DNA from: DATAYA01 sp036272815
GTDB taxonomy: Bacteria > Pseudomonadota > Alphaproteobacteria > Acetobacterales > Acetobacteraceae
Length of the DNA: 9,121 nt
Assembly (NCBI GenBank): GCA_036272815.1
Contig: DATAYA010000131.1
Coordinates: 1-9,121, forward strand
Direction: 5' to 3'
Made by a program: the position numbers and the translations under genes. A model generated the notes under the pieces. The model had not been told where the DNA came from and did not search any database. It saw only the letters and a list, made by a program, of their open reading frames with translations. This document shows, in pieces, positions 1-6,613 of the stretch (position 1 is the stretch's first letter; every line of letters begins with the position of its first letter).

Positions 1-1
1 G

Positions 2-664
2 GAGGCGGCCCCCCGCATCCTGCCCGCGCTGCCCGAGAGGATCGCCGACGAGACGCTCGGCATCCTGCGTAAGCTCGGCGTCGAGGTGCATACCGATGCC
101 CGCGTCTCGGAGGTGACGCAGGCGGGCGTGCGGCTGGCGGACGGCACCTTCCTCGATGCCGAGCTGGTGGTCTGGGCGGCGGGCGTGAAGGCGCCGGACA
201 TGCTGCGCGACATCGGCGGGCTGGAGACCAACCACGCCAACCAGCTCGTCGTGCGCCAGACTTTGCAGACGACGCGCGACGACACGATCTTCGCGATGGG
301 CGACTGCGCCGCCTGCCCCTGGCCCGGCCACGAGGGATCGGTGCCGCCGCGCGCGCAGGCGGCGCACCAGCAGGCGAGCCATCTCGCCCGCCAGCTCTCC
401 CGCCGGCTGCACGGCGACCCGGTGCGGCCCTATGCCTACCGCGACTTCGGGTCGCTGGTCTCGCTCGGGCGCTACACCACAGTCGGCAACCTCATGAGCC
501 TGACCGGGCGCAATTTCTTCATCGAGGGCCTGTTCGCCAGCTTCGCCTACCGCTCGCTCTACAAGATGCATGAGGTGGCGCTGCACGGCTGGCGCCGCGT
601 CGCGGTCGAGAGCTTCGGGCGCATCCTGGCGCGGCGGACGGAGCCGGTGGTCAAGCTGCACTGA
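2..664 (+). CDS. ndh: Type II NADH:quinone oxidoreductase (NDH-2), C-terminal part
   Basis: Partial at the left edge. The frame is open from base 2, giving 220 residues of a protein whose family is usually about 420-450 residues, so roughly the N-terminal half (first FAD-binding segment and most of the NADH site) lies outside. NDH-2 is a single-subunit peripheral membrane flavoprotein that passes electrons from NADH to quinone without pumping protons. Visible here are the end of the NADH-binding domain (LRKLGVEVHT, then ELVVWAAGVKAPDML), the second FAD-contact motif FAMGDCAA, the PPRAQAAHQQA helix near the quinone site, the FRDFGSLVSLGRYTTVG-like strand (here YRDFGSLVSLGRYTTVG), and the C-terminal membrane-attaching region (FASFAYRSLYKMHEVALHGW). 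The motif order matches NDH-2 throughout. The 114 bases to the next gene and that gene's different style suggest it is the last gene of its transcript. The family call is firm; exact NADH/NADPH preference cannot be judged from this part. Confidence 0.9.
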   Translation, partial: EAAPRILPALPERIADETLGILRKLGVEVHTDARVSEVTQAGVRLADGTFLDAELVVWAAGVKAPDMLRDIGGLETNHANQLVVRQTLQTTRDDTIFAMGDCAACPWPGHEGSVPPRAQAAHQQASHLARQLSRRLHGDPVRPYAYRDFGSLVSLGRYTTVGNLMSLTGRNFFIEGLFASFAYRSLYKMHEVALHGWRRVAVESFGRILARRTEPVVKLH

Positions 665-670
665 TGGCCG

Positions 671-687
671 GCTCGCTGCTGACGAGC
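671..687 (+). terminator. Weak hairpin just after ndh
   Basis: A 5-bp stem (GCTCG/CGAGC) with a 7-base loop begins 6 bases after the ndh stop codon. It has no T-run, so as an intrinsic terminator it is weak. It may simply be chance in GC-rich DNA. Confidence 0.2.
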
Positions 688-692
688 GTCGG

Positions 693-721
693 TTGACAAG
701 TCAGAACATTTCTCGGACGTT
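693..721 (+). promoter_or_regulatory. Possible sigma-70-type promoter for the RTX-like gene
   Basis: A perfect TTGACA (693-698) lies in the gap between ndh and the RTX-like gene. At a 17-base spacing the -10 position reads GACGTT, a poor match to TATAAT. A weak -10 is not unusual in high-GC alphaproteobacteria. If used, the leader would be about 50 bases. The rest of this 114-base gap shows only the ribosome-binding site of the next gene. Confidence 0.35.
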
Positions 722-778
722 GCGCGCCAGAGTCGATTTTGTCTCTGCCACAGCAACCTTCACGAGAGAACATCCCCG

Positions 779-2125
779 ATGTCCGTCGAGTACGACTATG
801 TCGGCAACGACTTCTTTGGGGCCGGCATCACGGGCGGTGGTCTGTACACAGACAGCGACCGAGTGACCGGCTTCGTCATTCTCAGCGCGGCGCTTCCGGC
901 ATCCACAACCAGCAAGCCCGACATCCTCGCGTACGGGTTCAACGACGGTCATGACACGATCCTGAGCACCGACACCCAGACGCCCATGGTCACGGGCGGC
1001 CAGTTCACCACAAATGCGTCCGGCCAGATCGTGCTGGCCAATCTGACGGTGATGGAGAATATCGGAGCCGCATCCAGTGCTGACGGCGAATATATCAGCC
1101 TCGACAAATACGGCGATACCGGCAGCTACTATAATCCGGACATCAACACGGAGGGCCTCGCCGGTAGCAGCAGCGCGGGGACGTGGACCCCGGGGACGTG
1201 GACGACGGCTGGTTCTTCACAACCGTCTGCGACGCCCGCCCCATCCGCGTCTGCGACGCCCGCCCCGTCCGGCGAGACAGGGTCCGCACCATCCACCACG
1301 TATGGCGACAACGGCACTTCGACGGCGTTTGTCGGTGACGACGGAATCGACACCTTCCTCGCCACAACGGGCAACGACACGATCACGACCGGCAGCGGCA
1401 CGAACCTGATTGCACCCGGCGGCGGCGACGACGTCATCACCGCCAACGGCTCCGACGTGATCCTTCCCGCAACCGGCGGGAGCGAGGTGATCTTCGCAGT
1501 CGCGCCGGTGCTCGCCGCAGTCGGCTCCGGGACGATGTTCTTCGTCAACGGCAACAACCTGTCCACTGTCGTCGGCGGCGGCAGCGGCAGCGCGGTGATC
1601 GCGGCCGGGAACGGCGGCGGGCTCTACGCCGGCGGCACCGGGGGCACGAACTTCATCCTCGGCGGAACCGGCGTCTGCACGATGTTCGGCAGCAGCGGGT
1701 CGGACCTGCTGGCCGCCGGCGGTGCCAACGCCAACCTGCTGATCGCGGGCAGCGGCAACGAGACCCTGACCGGCATCGGCTCGATCGGTGCCAACGTGAT
1801 GTATGCCGGGTCCGGCGCCGACCTGCTCGGCGGCGGTGCCGGGTCGGAGACGTTCTTCGCGGGCTCGGGCGACGCCACCATCATCGGCGGCAGCGGCGCC
1901 GACCTCTACGCCTTCGGCAACGGGCTCGGCGGCACCGAGACCATCTTCGGGTTCGACGCGGCCAAGGGCGACCGCATCGACCTCGTGGCTTTCGGGGCCG
2001 GCGAGGCGTCGTCTGATCTCGCGAGTGCGGCGGTCGGCGGCGCGGGCACGACGCTCACACTCTCCGATCACACGCAGGTGACATTCGTGGGCGTCACGGG
2101 CCTCAGTTCTTCGGCCTTCGTCTGA
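779..2125 (+). CDS. Glycine-rich, degenerate RTX-like protein, probably secreted
   Basis: 448 residues. The ATG is preceded by GAGAGA (764-769) at a spacing of 9. Residues 1-130 form a non-repetitive domain (YDYVGNDFFG, VTGFVILSAALPA, ILAYGFNDGHDT, FTTNASGQIVLANLTV) that I do not recognise beyond a likely beta-rich, extracellular style. Residues about 130-180 are a Ser/Thr/Pro/Ala linker with short tandem repeats. Residues about 186-390 are Gly/Asn/Ser-rich repeats resembling RTX calcium-binding nonapeptides, but most lack the full GGxGxDxLx pattern. The best units are near the end (GSGADLLGG, GGSGADLYAFG with Asp375, FGFDAAKGDRIDL). There is no N-terminal signal peptide and the extreme C-terminus is small/hydrophobic (SSSAFV), both typical of type I secretion substrates. 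One cysteine (Cys300) is unusual for RTX proteins. No type I transporter genes are in the window. Secretion and calcium binding are inferences; an autotransporter or S-layer-like role is not excluded. Confidence 0.75.
   Translation: MSVEYDYVGNDFFGAGITGGGLYTDSDRVTGFVILSAALPASTTSKPDILAYGFNDGHDTILSTDTQTPMVTGGQFTTNASGQIVLANLTVMENIGAASSADGEYISLDKYGDTGSYYNPDINTEGLAGSSSAGTWTPGTWTTAGSSQPSATPAPSASATPAPSGETGSAPSTTYGDNGTSTAFVGDDGIDTFLATTGNDTITTGSGTNLIAPGGGDDVITANGSDVILPATGGSEVIFAVAPVLAAVGSGTMFFVNGNNLSTVVGGGSGSAVIAAGNGGGLYAGGTGGTNFILGGTGVCTMFGSSGSDLLAAGGANANLLIAGSGNETLTGIGSIGANVMYAGSGADLLGGGAGSETFFAGSGDATIIGGSGADLYAFGNGLGGTETIFGFDAAKGDRIDLVAFGAGEASSDLASAAVGGAGTTLTLSDHTQVTFVGVTGLSSSAFV
1177..1203 (+). repeat. 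In-frame 15-base tandem repeat (GTWTP motif)
   Basis: GGGGACGTGGAC occurs at 1177-1188 and again at 1192-1203, giving the protein segment GTWTPGTWT at the start of the linker of the glycine-rich protein. The period is 15 bases, so frame is kept. Confidence 0.8.
1226..1273 (+). repeat. In-frame 24-base tandem repeat in the linker
   Basis: Two adjacent 24-base units (1226-1249 and 1250-1273) match at 21 of 24 positions and encode two rounds of an SATPAPS-type peptide. A perfect 19-base core is shared (1224-1242 and 1248-1266). It looks like slippage-generated lengthening of the flexible linker between the N-terminal domain and the glycine-rich repeats. Confidence 0.85.
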
Positions 2126-2143
2126 CCTCGCCGTCCTGATCCC

Positions 2144-2175
2144 GCGCCCGCGCCGCCGCCGCGCGGTGCGGGCGC
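2144..2175. terminator. Strong hairpin between convergent genes
   Basis: GCGCCCGCGCCGC (2144-2156) pairs with GCGGTGCGGGCGC (2163-2175) over 13 positions with one G-U wobble and a 6-base loop. It starts 18 bases after the RTX-like stop codon and lies 39 bases beyond the end of the convergent csbD-like gene, so it may serve both directions. No T-run follows on either strand, so it would be a non-canonical terminator or an mRNA 3'-end stabiliser. The remaining bases to 2214 hold only a 10-base palindrome (AAGCGCGCTT, 2206-2215). Confidence 0.5.
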
Positions 2176-2214
2176 CAATGCTCGAAACTAGACTGGCCCC
2201 GCCGCAAGCGCGCT

Positions 2215-2463
2215 TCAGCCGCGCGCGAGCGCGCCGAGCAGGAAGCCGACCCCGGCCGCGACTACTAGCGCCGTCAGCGGCTGGTCGGAGGCGAACTCCC
2301 GCACGCTGTCGAGCGCACCGCCCGCGGCGTTCTGCACCTGGCCGGACGCCGCACGCACCTTGCCGGCCGCCTGCATCCCCGTATCGCCGATCAGGCCGCC
2401 AGCGGCGTCCTGCACCCGGCCGGCCATGTTCTGCGCGGCGCCCTCGATCCGGTTGCTGTCCAT
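2215..2463 (-). CDS. CsbD-like stress protein with C-terminal membrane segment
   Basis: 82 residues. The ATG at 2463 has a strong Shine-Dalgarno (GAGGAGA, 2472-2478 on the minus strand) at a spacing of 8. Residues 1-45 match the CsbD/YjbJ style: MDSNRIEGAAQNMAGRVQDA, then GLIGDTGMQAAGKVRAASGQV, with the typical NRIEG start and a GD turn between two Ala/Gly/Gln-rich stretches. Residues 61-82 (DQPLTALVVAAGVGFLLGALARG) form one membrane helix with a short positive end, as in ElaB/YqjD (DUF883) proteins. CsbD proteins are abundant under general stress in many bacteria, but their molecular role is not known. The helix suggests this one sits on the inner membrane with its N-terminal part in the cytoplasm. 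I found no clear EcfG-type (GGAAC...GTT) promoter upstream, so stress control remains unproven here. Confidence 0.8.
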   Translation of the reverse strand: MDSNRIEGAAQNMAGRVQDAAGGLIGDTGMQAAGKVRAASGQVQNAAGGALDSVREFASDQPLTALVVAAGVGFLLGALARG

Positions 2464-2490
2464 GCTCTCTGTCTCCTCGGTCCTTATCGC

Positions 2491-2507
2491 GCCCGAAAAG
2501 ATCGGGC
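2491..2507. other. Hairpin in the leader of the csbD-like gene
   Basis: GCCCGA (2491-2496) and TCGGGC (2502-2507) form a perfect 6-bp stem with a 5-base A-rich loop on the plus strand (U-rich on the minus strand). It lies 28 bases before the csbD-like start and downstream of the Lrp-type gene. No T-run follows on the minus strand. It could be a weak terminator of the regulator gene or a leader structure. Confidence 0.35.
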
Positions 2508-2520
2508 CTGCGCGTGCTAC

Positions 2521-2542
2521 GCAACAGACCGGCCGGAGTTGC
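2521..2542. other. Near-palindrome between the regulator and csbD-like genes
   Basis: GCAAC (2521-2525) and GTTGC (2538-2542) flank a perfect CCGGCCGG palindrome (2529-2536). The outer arms are offset by two bases. It may be an operator or a structure at the 3' end of the regulator mRNA. No protein can be assigned to it. Confidence 0.3.
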
Positions 2543-2561
2543 CGTCCGCCGCGCGAGACCG

Positions 2562-3038
2562 CTATCGCGCCGGCTTGCGCCGCAGCGGCAGACTGGTGCG
2601 GTAGATCAGCCGCTTGAGCGCGAACGCCGACCGCACGCCGCGTACGGCCGGGATGCGGGTCAGCCTGGTGCGCAGGAATTCCTCGTAGCTGTGCAGGTCA
2701 GGCGCGACCACCCGCAGGAGATAGTCGGCGCTGCCGGCCATCTCGTAGCACTCCATGATTTCCGGGCAGTCGGCGACGGCGCGCTCGAACTCCGCCATCC
2801 GCTCGTCCGACTGGCTGGTCAGCTCGACCGAAACGAAGGCACTGATCGGCAGCCCGACCTTCTCCTGGTCGAGCAGCGCCACATAGGCGGTGATGATCCC
2901 TGCCTCCTCCAGCAGCTTCTGCCGGCGATGGCAGGGCGAGGGCGAGAGACCGACCGCCTCCGACAGCGCGGCGACCGTCGCGTGACCGTCGCGTTGCAGG
3001 TACTCCAGGATGCCGATGTCGATGCGGTCCAGGTCCAC
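2562..3038 (-). CDS. Lrp/AsnC-family transcriptional regulator
   Basis: 158 residues from a GTG start. The N-terminal part (LDRIDIGILEYLQRDGHATVAALSEAVGLSPSPCHRRQKLLEEAGIITAY, about residues 3-52) is a classic Lrp winged helix-turn-helix, with the recognition helix near residues 31-42. Residues about 65-145 are the RAM/AsnC ligand-binding domain (VSVELTSQSDERMAEFERAVADCPEIMECYEMAGSADYLLRVV, then a beta strand near the end). Family members assemble as dimers to octamers and respond to amino acids or related acids. A longer form from an ATG at 3053 is possible, but GGGAGGA (3045-3051) sits 6 bases before the GTG, and the GTG start gives the usual short Lrp N-terminus. It is divergent from the indolepyruvate ferredoxin oxidoreductase, so local control of that operon and of itself is likely (inference). 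The bound amino acid cannot be read from sequence; an aromatic one is suggested by context. Confidence 0.93.
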   Translation of the reverse strand: MDLDRIDIGILEYLQRDGHATVAALSEAVGLSPSPCHRRQKLLEEAGIITAYVALLDQEKVGLPISAFVSVELTSQSDERMAEFERAVADCPEIMECYEMAGSADYLLRVVAPDLHSYEEFLRTRLTRIPAVRGVRSAFALKRLIYRTSLPLRRKPAR

Positions 3039-3044
3039 GCATGA

Positions 3045-3051
3045 TCCTCCC
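3045..3051 (-). promoter_or_regulatory. Ribosome-binding site that decides the regulator start
   Basis: GGGAGGA on the minus strand lies 6 bases before GTG 3038-3036. It falls inside the coding frame if the upstream ATG (3053) were used, which argues that the GTG is the true start. Confidence 0.75.
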
Positions 3052-3075
3052 ATTCGTGCCGTCGAGATTGGTGAA

Positions 3076-3153
3076 ATCTGCCAGAAACGGTCGTCCCCTG
3101 GTCAAACTTTGGCAAGAACCGCCGCGCCTCTTGGCCGTATAAGTCTGGCAGGA
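3076..3153. promoter_or_regulatory. Candidate Lrp operator elements in the divergent promoter region
   Basis: Three related elements lie between the divergent genes: TTTGGCAAGA (3108-3117) and TCTGGCAGGA (3144-3153) on the plus strand, and TCTGGCAGAT on the minus strand (3085-3076). The two plus-strand copies are 36 bases apart and share further bases around the core (AA-T-TGGCA-GA). Several half-sites spaced over a divergent promoter suit the oligomeric binding of Lrp proteins, but no published consensus for this regulator is available to me. A TATAAG (3138-3143) and a minus-strand TTGACC (3105-3100) are the only other promoter-like hexamers; neither has a good partner. Confidence 0.4.
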
Positions 3154-3172
3154 TCGCTGCCGCATTGATGGC

Positions 3173-3177
3173 AGGGG
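3173..3177 (+). promoter_or_regulatory. Ribosome-binding site that decides the oxidoreductase start
   Basis: AGGGG lies 8 bases before ATG 3186. The in-frame TTG (3165) and ATG (3168) upstream have no site at a useful spacing (nearest AGGA ends 14 bases before 3168), so 3186 is preferred. Confidence 0.6.
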
Positions 3178-3185
3178 AAACGGAC

Positions 3186-6100
3186 ATGGATATCGGTCTC
3201 GGCACCCACCTCCCCACCCTCGAGAGCCGGTTCACCGAGCGCGGCGCGCCGGTGCTGCTCTCGGGCATCCAAGCGCTCGTGCGGCTGCTGCTGGAACAGT
3301 CGGCGGCCGACCGGCAGGCGGGTCTCAACACCGCGGGCTTCGTCTCCGGCTATCGCGGCTCGCCGCTCGGCGGCCTCGACCAGGAACTCTGGCGGCGGCA
3401 GGCACTGCTGGATGCCGCCGGCATCCGCTTCCGTCCGGGCCTGAACGAGGACCTCGCGGCGACCATGCTCGGCGGCAGCCAGCAACTCGACGCCTACGGG
3501 CCGGCGCGCGTCGATGGCGTGTTCGGGATGTGGTACGGCAAGGGGCCGGGCGTCGATCGCACCGGCGACGCCTTCCGCGCCGGCAACATGTTCGGCAGCC
3601 ACCGGCACGGCGGCGTGATCGCGGTCGCCGGCGACGACCACGGTGCCCATTCCTCAACCTATCCGCACCAGACCGACCAGATGTTCGAGGGGCTGATGAT
3701 GCCCGTCCTGCACCCGGCCGACGCGGGCGAACTGGTGACGCTCGGCCGCGCCGGCTACGCGATGTCGCGCTTCACCGGGCTCTGGGTCGCGATGAAGACG
3801 ATCGCCGAGACGGCGGAGCAGGCACGCACCATCGTCGTGCCGGAGCGGATGGACTTTGCGGTGCCGGATTTCCCGATCCCGGCGCACGGCCTGAACTATG
3901 ATCCGCGCCTGCGCGTCCCGGCCGACCGGGTGGAACTGGAGCGCCGGATGATCGAGGAGCGGTTGCCCGCGCTCGCCGCCTGGGCCGCCGCCAATCCGCT
4001 CGATCGCGACGTCGAAGGCGAGCGGGACGCGCCCATCGGCATCATCGTCGTCGGCAAGGCGATGCATGACGTGCTGCACGCGCTCGGCCGGCTGGGCCTG
4101 CGCGGCGCGCCCTCTCTCGCGATCCGCAAGGTTGGGCTGGCTTGGCCGATCGAGACCGAGGGACTGCACCGCTTCGCTGCCGGCAAGCGGGCGCTGCTTG
4201 TCGTCGAGGAGAAGCGCAGCTTCGTCGAGCGGCAGATCCGCGACGCGCTTTACAACCTCCCCGCCGACGGGCGCCCGGTGGTGTTCGGCAAGCAGGACGC
4301 GGCTGGGGCCACGCTGGTGCCTGGCGTCGGCGAACTCTCGCCCGAGATCGTCGCTCCCGCGCTGGTGCGCTTTCTTCGGACCGTCGGAATGGACGTCGCC
4401 GACGCGCCGGTGCCGCCGCGCGTGCAGCGTCCGGAGGGCCTGCTCGCGCGCGCACCCACCTTCTGCGCCGGCTGTCCGCATAACAGCTCGACGCAACTCC
4501 CGGACGGCAGCGCGGCGCTGGCCGGCATCGGCTGCCACGTCATGGCCAACGAGCACAGCGACACCCGCGGGATCTGTGCGATGGGCGCCGAGGGCGCCTC
4601 CTGGCTCGGCATCGCGCCGTTTGTCGAGATGCCACACATCTTCGCCAACATGGGCGACGGAACCTATCAGCATTCCGGCATCCTCGCGATCCGCCAGGCG
4701 GTCGCGGCCGGCGAGCCGATCACCTCCAAGATCCTGTTCAACGACGCGGTCGCGATGACCGGCGGTCAGCCCGCCGAGGGCGCGCCCAACGTCGCGCAGA
4801 TCGCCGCCCAGGTTGCGGCTGAAGGGGTCCGGCGCATCGCGGTGGTCGCCGACGAGGCCGAGCGACTGCCCCCAGCCTCCGCCCTGCCCGCCGGCGCCAC
4901 GCGCCACGGCCGCGAGGAACTCGACGCCGTGCAGCGCACGATGCGGGACCAAAAAGGCGTGTCGGTCATCATCTACGACCAGGTCTGCGCCACCGAGAAG
5001 CGCCGCCGTCGCAAGCGCGGCACGATGCCGAAGGCCGCGGTCAGTGTCGCCATCAATGCCGCGGTCTGCGAGAACTGCGGCGACTGCACCGCGCAGAGCC
5101 GCTGCATCGCCGTCGAGCCGATCGAGACGTCGCACGGTCGCAAGCGTCGCATCTCGCCCACCGCCTGCAACACCGACCTCTCCTGCCTCAAGGGCTTCTG
5201 CCCGAGCTTCGTCACCACGGCCGGGCCGACCCCGGTCTCGCGAGCATCGGCAGAGCGATGGGAGGCCGAGGAGGCGGCGCTACTCGCGGACCTGCCCGAG
5301 CCGCCGGTCGCGGTGCTCGACCGGCCCTGGCGTGGCCTGTTCGCGGGCATCGGCGGTGGCGGCATCGTCACTTCCGGCGCGATCCTCGCGATGGCTGCCC
5401 ATATCGAAGGCCACGAGGTCAGCACGCTCGACTTCACCGGGCTCGCGCAGAAGAACGGCGCCGTCGTTTCGCACGTGCAGGTGGCGCGCGAGCCGATCGA
5501 CATCGTGCGCATCCCGGCGGGCGAGGCGGATTTCATGCTCGCGGCCGACCTCGCCGTCGGCGCGCAGGCCGGCGTGCTGGAGCGCTGCGCCCCGCGCGCT
5601 TCGGTGGTCGGCAACCTCGACCTGCAATCGACCGTCGCCTTCCTGCATCAGCGCGACCTTCGCATCGACGCCGGACTGCACCGCCGCGCGATCGAGCGCG
5701 CGACCGATGCCGGGGCGTCCCGCTTCCTGCGCGCCGGCGCGGTCTGCGAGACGCTGTTCGGCACCGCGCAGGTCGAGAACACGCTGATGCTCGGCCTCGC
5801 CTGGCAGCTCGGCCTGCTGCCGGTGCGTGCCGCGAGCCTCGCGCGCGCGATCGAGCTGAACGGCACCGCGGTCGCGCTGAACCGCCGCGCCTTCGCCTGG
5901 GGCCGCATCCTCGCCGAGCGGCCGGAACTTGCGGAGACGGTGCTGGCCGGCGAAGACCGCCCGCCCTCGACACTTGCGGCACTCATCGAGGCGCGAGCCG
6001 AGGAGCTGGTCGCCTACCAGGATGCCGCGTTGGCAGCGCGCTATCGGGCGCTCGTGGACCGCGCGGCGGCACGGGAAAGCGCGGTCGCCGGTGCGCCGGG

Positions 6101-6599
6101 GGCGCTCACGCGGGCAGTGGCAGAAGGCTATTTCCGGGTGCTCGCGGTGAAGGACGAGTACGAGGTCGCGCGCCTGCACGCCGCCGCGCAGTACGGGGCG
6201 AAGCCGGTGTTCCACCTGGCGCCCCCGCTGCTGATGCGCCCCGATCCGGCGACCGGCCGCCCGCGCAAGATCGCGGTCCCCGGCTGGCTCGCCCTGCCTT
6301 TGTTCCGGGCAATGCGCCACGGCAAGCGGTTGCGCGGCACTGCGCTCGACCCGTTCGCGCATCTCCCCGACCGGCGGATGGAGCAGCGGCTGCGGGCGGA
6401 ATACGAGGCGGACCTTCCACGCGCGCTCGACGGTTTGCGGCCGGACACGCTCGCGGCCGTGACGGCGCTCGCCGCTCTGCCGCAGGATGTGCGCGGCTTC
6501 GGGCCGGTGAAGGAAGCCTCTGCCCGCAGCGCGGCCGAGCGCCGTGCCGACCTGCTGCGCCGGATCGAGGCGCCGGAGCCGGCTCTGGCGGCAGACTGA
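3186..6599 (+). CDS. Fused indolepyruvate ferredoxin oxidoreductase (IorA-IorB type)
   Basis: 1137 residues, usual for the fused bacterial form. The family oxidatively decarboxylates aryl-pyruvates (indolepyruvate, phenylpyruvate and relatives) with CoA to aryl-acetyl-CoA, CO2 and reduced ferredoxin, in the cytoplasm. Order: N-terminal pyrimidine-binding domain (VSGYRGSPLGGLDQEL; GMWYGKGPGVDRTGDAFRAGN; GDDHGAHSSTYPHQTD); a CAGCPHNSS segment (Cys427, Cys430); thiamine-diphosphate domain with GDG (490-492), Asn519 and TGGQ; a cysteine region with C628-x2-C631-x2-C634-x5-C640 and C661-x5-C667-x4-C672, probable Fe-S ligands; the gamma-type domain (GIGGGGIVTSGAILAMAAHIEGHEV, about 720-870); and a long C-terminal region of the DUF6537 kind. 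All key motifs look intact. The divergent Lrp-type gene and the aromatic substrates point to catabolism of phenylalanine/tryptophan towards phenylacetyl-CoA or indoleacetyl-CoA. The precise substrate is not readable, and no ferredoxin gene is nearby. Confidence 0.95.
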   Translation: MDIGLGTHLPTLESRFTERGAPVLLSGIQALVRLLLEQSAADRQAGLNTAGFVSGYRGSPLGGLDQELWRRQALLDAAGIRFRPGLNEDLAATMLGGSQQLDAYGPARVDGVFGMWYGKGPGVDRTGDAFRAGNMFGSHRHGGVIAVAGDDHGAHSSTYPHQTDQMFEGLMMPVLHPADAGELVTLGRAGYAMSRFTGLWVAMKTIAETAEQARTIVVPERMDFAVPDFPIPAHGLNYDPRLRVPADRVELERRMIEERLPALAAWAAANPLDRDVEGERDAPIGIIVVGKAMHDVLHALGRLGLRGAPSLAIRKVGLAWPIETEGLHRFAAGKRALLVVEEKRSFVERQIRDALYNLPADGRPVVFGKQDAAGATLVPGVGELSPEIVAPALVRFLRTVGMDVADAPVPPRVQRPEGLLARAPTFCAGCPHNSSTQLPDGSAALAGIGCHVMANEHSDTRGICAMGAEGASWLGIAPFVEMPHIFANMGDGTYQHSGILAIRQAVAAGEPITSKILFNDAVAMTGGQPAEGAPNVAQIAAQVAAEGVRRIAVVADEAERLPPASALPAGATRHGREELDAVQRTMRDQKGVSVIIYDQVCATEKRRRRKRGTMPKAAVSVAINAAVCENCGDCTAQSRCIAVEPIETSHGRKRRISPTACNTDLSCLKGFCPSFVTTAGPTPVSRASAERWEAEEAALLADLPEPPVAVLDRPWRGLFAGIGGGGIVTSGAILAMAAHIEGHEVSTLDFTGLAQKNGAVVSHVQVAREPIDIVRIPAGEADFMLAADLAVGAQAGVLERCAPRASVVGNLDLQSTVAFLHQRDLRIDAGLHRRAIERATDAGASRFLRAGAVCETLFGTAQVENTLMLGLAWQLGLLPVRAASLARAIELNGTAVALNRRAFAWGRILAERPELAETVLAGEDRPPSTLAALIEARAEELVAYQDAALAARYRALVDRAAARESAVAGAPGALTRAVAEGYFRVLAVKDEYEVARLHAAAQYGAKPVFHLAPPLLMRPDPATGRPRKIAVPGWLALPLFRAMRHGKRLRGTALDPFAHLPDRRMEQRLRAEYEADLPRALDGLRPDTLAAVTALAALPQDVRGFGPVKEASARSAAERRADLLRRIEAPEPALAAD

Positions 6600-6613
6600 C
6601 GTGGGAGGGTGCG

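Noticed and set aside
1226..1273. Possible start of a CRISPR or other repeat array
   Set aside because: Only two adjacent units with no spacers, in frame within a coding linker.
1217..2524. Long open frame on the minus strand (435 codons) opposite the RTX-like gene
   Set aside because: It is an Arg/Gly-rich reading of the glycine-repeat gene in a GC-rich genome, overlaps the csbD-like gene and matches no protein style. The plus-strand gene has a ribosome-binding site and coherent domains.
2166..3044. Plus-strand frame of 292 codons across the csbD-like and regulator genes
   Set aside because: Arg/Pro-rich and antisense to two well-supported minus-strand genes.
3165..3185. Longer N-terminus of the oxidoreductase from TTG 3165 or ATG 3168
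   Set aside because: No ribosome-binding site at useful spacing, whereas AGGGG is well placed for ATG 3186.
3654..5135. Long minus-strand frame (493 codons) inside the oxidoreductase
   Set aside because: Composition is His/Asp/Arg-rich low-complexity typical of antisense frames in GC-rich DNA; the plus-strand frame contains all oxidoreductase motifs.
5280..6362. Minus-strand frame of 360 codons
   Set aside because: Antisense shadow of the oxidoreductase C-terminal half with no recognisable domain or ribosome-binding site.
5258..6613. Plus-strand open frame running in-phase into the cupin gene, which could suggest a much larger fused cupin protein
   Set aside because: The upstream part is an Arg/Ala/Gly-rich shadow of the oxidoreductase gene in another frame. 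The cupin has its own strong ribosome-binding site and a normal N-terminus at 6614.
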